Source: Owenia fusiformis (taxonomy: Eukaryota; Annelida; Polychaeta; Sabellida; Oweniidae). Taken from it: a stretch of DNA of 25,000 nucleotides. Below, piece after piece: positions 22,501 to 25,000 of this stretch (position 1 is its first letter; every line of letters begins with the position of its first letter). The stretch lies in NCBI GenBank assembly GCA_903813345.2, contig CAIIXF020000198.1, positions 1 to 25,000 on the forward strand, written 5' to 3'. Below the pieces are notes generated by a model that was not told the origin of the DNA, made no database searches, and was given only the letters and a program-made list of their open reading frames with translations. The position numbers and the translations under genes were made by a program.

Positions 22501-24758
22501 AAGTATTTTCAAAACAAATCTCAATTATAATAGCATTTTTAATATGAGCCACCAATCTGGAAAAAAATAATCACCAATCTATATCATAATTCATGGACAT
22601 TTTCATGTAGTTTCTCACCTCCATTTCTGGTTTGCCATAGTCAGGTATTCCTTCATTCCAGAACTCCCTGGTGACCATTCTATAGACACGTCCATCAGAA
22701 ACACGACCAGCACGACCTAGTATAGCGGTATAGTGTAAATACAGGGTACAACAGCTTTTTTGTTTTTTAGCTCATTTTTTATCTGCTAATTATCAATATT
22801 TATTTTTCAATTATGATTTTTTGTACAAAAGAGCTTGCCAATCGCAAATTGTACTACCGTGCCTTATCATTATGGATATTATCATTTATTATGCACCTCA
22901 TTAAAACACTCAAATCTGATTGGTTCTTAGTTGCTTGTAATTTGGCAATACTCTGCTCTTTTCTGAAAACTGCCGGATATTTTTTTAATATCTGACCCTT
23001 TCGAGAAAAAGGGTCGGATATTTTTTTCAATGTTTTTGCAACATTCCCACTTCAGAGTTTTATTTCTTAATAACTGGAGTACTACTTAAAGCTTACATCT
23101 GAAACTGGCGGAAAATAGAAGAAAAATGCATCAGAATTACCCTTATCATTCAAAAGTTACATATAATTCTGCAAGAACGTCTCGAATGAATAAAAATTAA
23201 ATTCCCGGGGCAAATATTTTCATCCAGTGTAGCGAATAAACTGGCCGGAAGTCGTCTGAGTTTTGAAAGAAAAAATAAATAAATGTCAAAATAATGTCAA
23301 CTAAACGACAGTTTAAGCCTGTACTCCATCCACTTAACTTTGATTGGGAGGTGCATAATAAAACAAATACTGGATGATCAGGAGCTGGATATGTCCAGAA
23401 TACCTATCCTCGAAAAAATATTGGGCTCGGCTGCCGCCTCGCCCAATATTTTTTCTCGAATAGGTATTCTGCCATATCCAGCTCCTGATCATCCAGTATT
23501 TGTTTAATATTAGCCTCAAAATTTTTGTTATATGTAAATGGAGTGCATTGGACAAACTGACAACTAGGAATTATGTATCTTTCACATGAGCAGGGAATAA
23601 GATTTGTTGTCACATGTATTACAAGGACCAATCAGAGACTGAGGCATATGGCAGAGATGCAAGTATAACCATATTCCTAAGTCTGCTTCCAGTAATCAAA
23701 TGTTTACCTTTCCTCTGTGTAGAGCTTGCCTTAGATGTCCAATCGAGGACAAGGCGGGTATAATTAGTGTCAGGGTCACACATGTTGTACTTGGTCAGAC
23801 AGAAGTCAATCACTGTAAAAACACAATTTCATGGATACCAGTTTCATATACAATATGGCATAGGTAAACTAGATGATCCTACAAATGAAAACATGAAAAT
23901 GTAAATCAAGTAAATGAATTTTTCAAATGCAAAGATAGTTGGTTCCATTTAAAATATCTTTCTGCATCAAAATGTTACATAATTTCCACTAGGGAGGTGT
24001 AGACACTAAAAGATCTACTTTTGCCTTGCTCAAAACTAACAATAGATAATATATTTCCATTTTAATGATATTAAGATTTAACAAAGTTAAAAGCTTATAA
24101 AATAAATAGAACTGACCACATTTTATATAACATTGACAATCATAACCTGACCTAGCCAAAAGCTTATAAAAGAAATAGAACTGACCATATTTTATATCTG
24201 GTACTGTAATTGAGCTTTCAGCAATGTTAGTTGATAGGATCACCTGCAAAGAAGAAAAATACCTCATTAACTGTTTCATGTGTAAATATACCAGTCATGA
24301 ACTTTGAACTATTTTCATGTTTTCTTAAAAAGCTAAAAGGAACAAAAATATAGAATAAATAGAAAGGAGTTATTCAACAGGAGGGATTTGATATGGGGAA
24401 TATCACAAGGATGATATCAATATTTCCAGAGGAGACACAATATCAGAACATTCTAAGTAATATTATTTTTATTGATGAGTTGGTATCAAATATCAAAACG
24501 AGTTAGTGAAGAGAATGAGTATAATATTTGATATCTATGATAAAATCACAAGAAATGATCTAATATTAGGTTTATCCCATGATTACAATAACATTTTAGG
24601 TTCTCTGCTTACACACTTTGAATAATGTGTCTGAACTTGCATTTCTGGTATTTTGTATTATTATAGTGAGTACCTTTCTATGTCCATGTTCTGGTGGTTT
24701 GAATACACTGTACTGTTCATCCAGCATGATCTTTGAATGGAGGTGTAGCAAAGTTAAC
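7018..24758 (-). CDS. TDRD9: TDRD9 / spindle-E orthologue, Tudor-domain DEAH RNA helicase (5'-partial)
   Basis: Twenty-six coding exons are traced, with consistent phases at every junction: 24758-24674, 24243-24186, 23812-23708, 22716-22619, 22359-22228, 21837-21672, 21371-21308, 20004-19941, 19773-19675, 19405-19283, 18908-18801, 18394-18189, 17614-17495, 17095-16975, 16663-16556, 16030-15920, 15433-15344, 12528-12406, 11649-11512, 11240-11044, 10712-10506, 10090-9952, 9395-9204, 9011-8689, 7534-7394, 7144-7018. They give 1147 residues and a stop. The product contains helicase motifs V (STNIAESSIT) and VI (QRKGRAGR), HA2/OB regions and one Tudor domain (residues about 517-620 of the partial protein). 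Known role: TDRD9/Spn-E acts in germ-granule piRNA biogenesis and transposon silencing; its Tudor domain reads methyl-arginine in PIWI proteins. The ATP-binding half with the DEAH box lies beyond the window. Confidence 0.93.
7297..7332. repeat. dispersed repeat family, internally deleted copy (A)
   Basis: Left end TTAACATGCAAAATGTCA is joined directly to the right end TGGTGGTGACATAA, the two termini of the longer copies at 9747-9873 and 12124-12260. About 100 internal bases are missing. It lies in the TDRD9 intron between the last two coding exons. Confidence 0.6.
7535..8688. other. TDRD9 intron, no gene seen
   Basis: No exon is supported on either strand. Near 8398-8570 a CCAAT-like ATTGG and an ATG followed by a GTAAG donor mimic a plus-strand first exon, but nothing downstream supports it. 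Confidence 0.4.
8689..12528 (-). CDS. TDRD9: TDRD9 post-Tudor C-terminal exons
   Basis: Exons 12528-12406, 11649-11512, 11240-11044, 10712-10506, 10090-9952, 9395-9204 and 9011-8689 encode residues 620-1058. The sequence is typical of the conserved TDRD9/Spn-E C-terminal region (blocks IYSIVKGVLRVEL, GSTMQARDTTIMPNIHGL, YTGALCGLGYDF, LPDHDMEVVFDV), which resembles a degenerate second Tudor/SNase-like unit. The 323-nt exon ending at 8689 adds a Gly/Gln/His/Met-rich low-complexity stretch with repeated MGQH and MSQQ units (DNA near 8775-8850). Introns between these exons carry dispersed repeats and a piggyBac-type MITE. Confidence 0.88.
9747..9873. repeat. dispersed repeat family, full copy (B)
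   Basis: The element starts TTAACATGCAAAGTGTCAC, contains CCATTTGTTACAGA and ends in a hairpin GTCACCA-GTTC-TGGTGGTGAC followed by ATAA. The copy at 12124-12260 matches along its whole length. Confidence 0.65.
10834..10874. repeat. ATTCA pentanucleotide microsatellite
   Basis: Imperfect tandem ATTCA/TTCAA units lie inside the TDRD9 intron 10713-11043. Confidence 0.7.
11690..11990. mobile_element. piggyBac-type MITE with TTAA target duplication
   Basis: The element 11694-11986 (293 bp) is bounded by TTAA at 11690-11693 and 11987-11990. Its ends are inverted: CCTCTTGAATACCC on the left, and GGGAATTTAAGAGG on the right, whose reverse complement begins CCTCTTAAATTCCC. TTAA duplications with CC...GG termini are the hallmark of the piggyBac superfamily. 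Inside is a 20-bp perfect palindrome at 11711-11730, and part of it recurs near 11769. It has no coding capacity, so it is non-autonomous. Confidence 0.75.
12124..12260. repeat. dispersed repeat family, full copy (C)
   Basis: It shares TTAACATGCAAAATGTCAC, the CCATTTGTTACAGATGC block, AACACCAAACACCAA and a terminal hairpin-like ATGTCACC...GTGGTGAT with copy B. It sits in the intron just downstream of the piggyBac-type MITE. Confidence 0.65.
12544..12598. repeat. ATTT/GTTT tetranucleotide microsatellite
   Basis: Runs of ATTT and GTTT units start about 15 bp beyond the TDRD9 exon 12406-12528, between it and the nested TRIM gene. Confidence 0.8.
12939..14828 (+). CDS. TRIM-family E3 ligase (RING, two B-boxes, coiled coil, NHL-like propeller), intronless
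   Basis: A single 629-residue open frame starts at a good Kozak site (AAAATGG). A C3HC4 RING occupies residues 15-57 (C15, C18, C30, H32, C35, C38, C54, C57). A divergent B-box 1 starts at C95/C98 and runs to about H134. B-box 2 uses C161, H164, C173, D176, C181, C184, H189 and H192. A coiled coil spans about 200-325. The C-terminal part (about 400-629) has repeated GLAVNSKNELIVCD / ADWDNHRVHLLD-type NHL beta-propeller blades. The architecture is that of TRIM2/3/71/56-like ubiquitin ligases, a group greatly expanded in many marine invertebrates with proposed roles in immunity or RNA regulation. The exact orthologue is not resolvable. The gene lies antisense inside TDRD9 intron 12529-15343, and absence of introns suggests retroposition or belonging to an intronless subfamily. 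Confidence 0.9.
   Translation: MATSMEEHVKETLKCKVCFGILDDPKTLPCMHTYCLKCLDKLVLRKEEEWSVECPECRKVHILPDGGLRAFKSSYTMNTLVDIFQSMDVGTQPQCSVCKDSNIHDVNAQSKCLQCDKNMCENCEHFHSKFFQGHTLLCLGGDKTDDIQSALEVIKERTLYCKTHKNNPVEIYCKVDQCAVCPTCYVITHSGHECMDIHQAARNNIKHIDRLVKSGEKLLGSFDTVTKDTIVYKETMEKEVSDITNELTNEMNIAIRAIREKYKANIDKVTERKDVCAKQIEAHLGNVQLQRAMVDTMLHQFNVVKQHGHNAELANMTKEIMERSEEWERNPTCEFNSRIKFSLKRGEVLDKKITLGEVKIQDIPTKRPVPLELTEPVLLNKRMLANMNVMMDLDITANTQIVACNYQNSSRIYDRNLTPITVINGKFTNVASSGDTLLFTSGTDKVHIYNHDGTKIQDLKVKGLQQLRGLAVNSKNELIVCDIGTMTVSHIDVKTGEILTQSKVGMFQGPHWVAVNSKDMVFVSDLNLHCIIAMDRDCKELFRYGTHGCGQNQLSQPTALCINSADNVIVADWDNHRVHLLDAKGKFIKYLLTASAGLVNPRAVAINNQGHLLVGNGTGNVYIIRYTKV
14829..15343 (+). other. TRIM 3' region inside the TDRD9 intron
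   Basis: There is no further exon between the TRIM stop and the TDRD9 exon at 15344. No canonical AATAAA is seen on the plus strand; AATACA variants occur near 15106 and 15201. The 3' end is therefore not placed. Confidence 0.35.
15344..16663 (-). CDS. TDRD9: TDRD9 exons encoding the Tudor domain
   Basis: Exons 16663-16556, 16030-15920 and 15433-15344 are all phase 0 and encode residues 517-619. The order is VLECGHFWGHY (start of an extended Tudor unit), then GGYCLAPYDGDYYRARIERI, then VFFLDYGNT. The G-x-C-x-A...DG-x-Y-YRA...FLDYGN pattern is diagnostic of Tudor domains. The aromatic Tyr/Phe positions expected to form the methyl-arginine cage are present. The middle exon has a partial tandem duplicate immediately upstream in the gene (16068-16180), described separately. 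Confidence 0.93.
16068..16180 (-). pseudogene. partial tandem duplicate of the Tudor exon, lacking a donor
   Basis: This 113-bp segment matches 15938-16050 at an offset of 130 bp, with about four mismatches. It contains the acceptor (TTTATAG|GTG) and 31 codons of the Tudor exon (through GGYCLAPYDGDYYRARIERIDM), with only P-G changed to A-E. The last six codons and the donor present in the real exon 15920-16030 are missing. Reading on gives a stop within five codons. It cannot act as an internal exon as it stands. Confidence 0.85.
16799..16905. repeat. dispersed repeat family, diverged copy (D)
   Basis: It starts TTAACATGACAAAACATCACC and contains an ATTACAGATGCTGAA...CACCAACCACCAAAC block comparable to copy C. 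The right end is unclear. A still weaker relative may lie at about 18003-18120. Confidence 0.4.
16975..18908 (-). CDS. TDRD9: TDRD9 exons encoding OB-fold and pre-Tudor linker
   Basis: Exons 18908-18801, 18394-18189, 17614-17495 and 17095-16975 encode residues 332-516. MVLCGAFYPNYF is the signature start of the OB-type (DUF1605) domain following HA2 in DEAH helicases. The next exon (VKGLPANQGG...FFEETKAFIEFERP) continues it. The exon starting ELRIPMQIQ is preceded by a tandem array that repeats its own acceptor and first 27 bases. A charged linker rich in K/R/E and ending in IEIYITE leads into the Tudor domain. Confidence 0.88.
17590..17968. repeat. tandem array copying a TDRD9 splice acceptor and exon start (6 units)
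   Basis: The TCTGCATGG core recurs at 17592, 17661, 17730, 17799, 17862 and 17917, so periods are 69, 69, 69, 63 and 55 bp. The lowest copy is the real start of exon 17614-17495. Each other copy holds the first 27 bases of that exon plus the preceding T-rich tract and CAG. Units of 69 and 63 bp keep the reading frame and contain no stop; the 55-bp unit breaks it. Confidence 0.9.
19141..19282. repeat. ~18-bp tandem array copying a TDRD9 splice donor
   Basis: Units of the form ACAAGGCTTATACCTAA (minus strand GTATAAGCCTTGT) abut the donor of exon 19405-19283. Donor-like GTATAA/GTAAAA sites recur 18, 66, 84, 102 and 123 bp into the intron. One interruption (about 19220-19255) contains a small inverted repeat CATGGGC...CCCATG. 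Confidence 0.75.
19283..22359 (-). CDS. TDRD9: TDRD9 exons encoding winged-helix/HA2 region
   Basis: Exons 22359-22228, 21837-21672, 21371-21308, 20004-19941, 19773-19675 and 19405-19283 encode residues 116-331. The segment starts RCPLEALILKVK, continues with LGLALSPP and VGALAPPEEG, then LPLDIRLGKLIVLG and the FRKPFRQP motif. These match the ratchet-like helical (HA2) region after RecA2 in DEAH/RHA helicases. The end is charged and helical with CLPHFGPNRREQPLRN. Intron 20005-21307 hosts the candidate nested plus-strand gene. The donor after 19283 abuts an 18-bp tandem repeat that multiplies it. Confidence 0.9.
20585..21097 (+). CDS. candidate two-exon 100-residue gene nested in a TDRD9 intron, function unknown
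   Basis: Proposed exons are 20585-20678 (ATG, donor AAAAG|GTATAT) and 20889-21097 (acceptor after the T-rich tract, CATTTCCAG, stop TGA). The phases agree and join through a Glu codon. The product starts MFNMMNPIELNAVVQILKY and continues with a charged segment (TSKELHEATL...KPTYEFKMLRRKWAQEQQQ), ending GIISKYAQ. An AATAAA follows the stop by about 25 bp (21124-21129). I do not recognise the family, and there is no signal peptide or membrane segment. It could be a real small gene, the 3' end of a longer one, or a retroposed fragment; upstream frames contain stops. Confidence 0.3.
22619..24758 (-). CDS. TDRD9: TDRD9 exons encoding helicase C-terminal (RecA2) segment
   Basis: Exons 24758-24674, 24243-24186, 23812-23708 and 22716-22619 encode partial-protein residues 1-115. 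Visible are the LHLHSK...EQ...VFKPPEHGHRK segment typical of the region around helicase motif IV, motif V STNIAESSITVPDIKYVIDF, and motif VI QRKGRAGR, whose codons are split by the intron after 23708. Motifs V and VI contact RNA and the ATP gamma-phosphate (arginine fingers R-x-x-R in motif VI), and all key residues are intact. The intron 22717-23707 carries foldback DNA. Intron 23813-24185 carries a copied splice donor. No upstream exon is visible in 24759-25000. Confidence 0.9.
22885..23362. repeat. segment bounded by 15-bp perfect inverted repeats
   Basis: TTTATTATGCACCTC at 22885-22899 is exactly inverted at 23348-23362. Within it, about 22986-23022 forms a short hairpin (ATATCTGACCC...GGGTCGGATAT). 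The ends could be the terminal inverted repeats of a small non-autonomous DNA transposon. No target duplication is certain. Confidence 0.45.
23361..23505. repeat. long near-perfect palindrome (foldback element)
   Basis: Arms of about 69 bp (23361-23429 and 23437-23505) are inverted copies with only a few mismatches and one 1-bp indel. They read AAACAAATACTGGATGATCA from each outer end inward to AATATTGGGC, around a GC-rich centre of about 7 bp. It would form a strong cruciform or a stable RNA hairpin in the TDRD9 pre-mRNA. It directly abuts the inverted-repeat segment to its left. Confidence 0.8.
24089..24197. repeat. 69-bp direct duplication spanning a TDRD9 splice donor
   Basis: The 40-bp block 24158-24197 covers the last 12 bases of exon 24243-24186 and its donor. 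It is repeated at 24089-24128 with two mismatches. The copied donor (TGTG|GTCAG, exon side ending 24117) lies exactly 69 bp downstream in the gene, in frame and with no intervening stop. Confidence 0.85.
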
Positions 24759-25000
24759 CTGGGGTAATAAAATAATGCACATGTACAAATACAACATAAG
24801 ATATTCATTTATTTATTGAAGCCTTATCAGGCTTATGAGGCACTATACATAGTAACAAATACATACGTGTACATATAATTAGTGAACTGTAACTATTTGG
24901 CTCTACTATGGAGTGTTCTCAATTGGAATTTGAGGTGTTTAGAGTTCATGAAAGGATGTTTAACTGAAATTAGTGAATGGATCATGGTTGAACAAAACTT
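24759..25000. other. TDRD9 intron continuing out of the window
   Basis: The first traced exon starts with one base of a split codon, so the gene must continue upstream. I find no further helicase exon before the end of the window. Confidence 0.6.

Overview
This is a window of an animal nuclear genome, AT-rich, with spliced genes that follow GT-AG rules and many interspersed repeats. The gene content (a metazoan piRNA-pathway helicase, an intronless TRIM gene with a beta-propeller, and an arginine-rich sperm-type basic protein) suggests an invertebrate, most plausibly a marine lophotrochozoan (mollusc or brachiopod grade) or an invertebrate deuterostome. The sequence alone does not fix the species.

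Layout. Positions 1-1902 hold no recognisable gene; an imperfect minisatellite covers about 225-910. Positions 1903-3108 (minus) carry a two-exon, 318-residue stathmin-domain gene resembling STMND1. It is head-to-head with a three-exon gene at 3534-4238 (plus) for an 82-residue protein of about 46% arginine, read here as a protamine-like sperm nuclear basic protein. Their shared 425-bp promoter contains two perfect TGACGTCA sites. A second CRE/CCAAT promoter-like block (about 4680-4860) has no recognised gene behind it.

From about 5545 to beyond 25000 the window is dominated by one minus-strand gene, TDRD9 (spindle-E orthologue). I traced 26 coding exons between 24758 and 7018. Every junction phase agrees, giving 1147 residues: the helicase C-terminal half, HA2 and OB-type region, one Tudor domain, a long C-terminal region and a terminal C2H2 finger. 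The 5' part, including the DEAH box, lies outside the window. An intronless 629-residue TRIM gene (12939-14828, plus) is nested in one TDRD9 intron, and a candidate two-exon 100-residue gene (20585-21097, plus) lies in another.

The most unusual structure is a set of tandem duplications lying across TDRD9 exon/intron junctions. A 69-bp array multiplies a splice acceptor six times, a 69-bp duplication copies a splice donor in frame, an 18-bp array multiplies another donor, and a 130-bp duplication copies most of a Tudor exon without its donor. The introns also hold a TTAA-flanked piggyBac-type MITE, long foldback palindromes and a dispersed repeat family of about 130 bp.

Functionally, TDRD9 (germline transposon silencing) and the protamine-like gene (sperm chromatin compaction) point to a male-germline neighbourhood. 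Whether the genes are co-regulated is inference.
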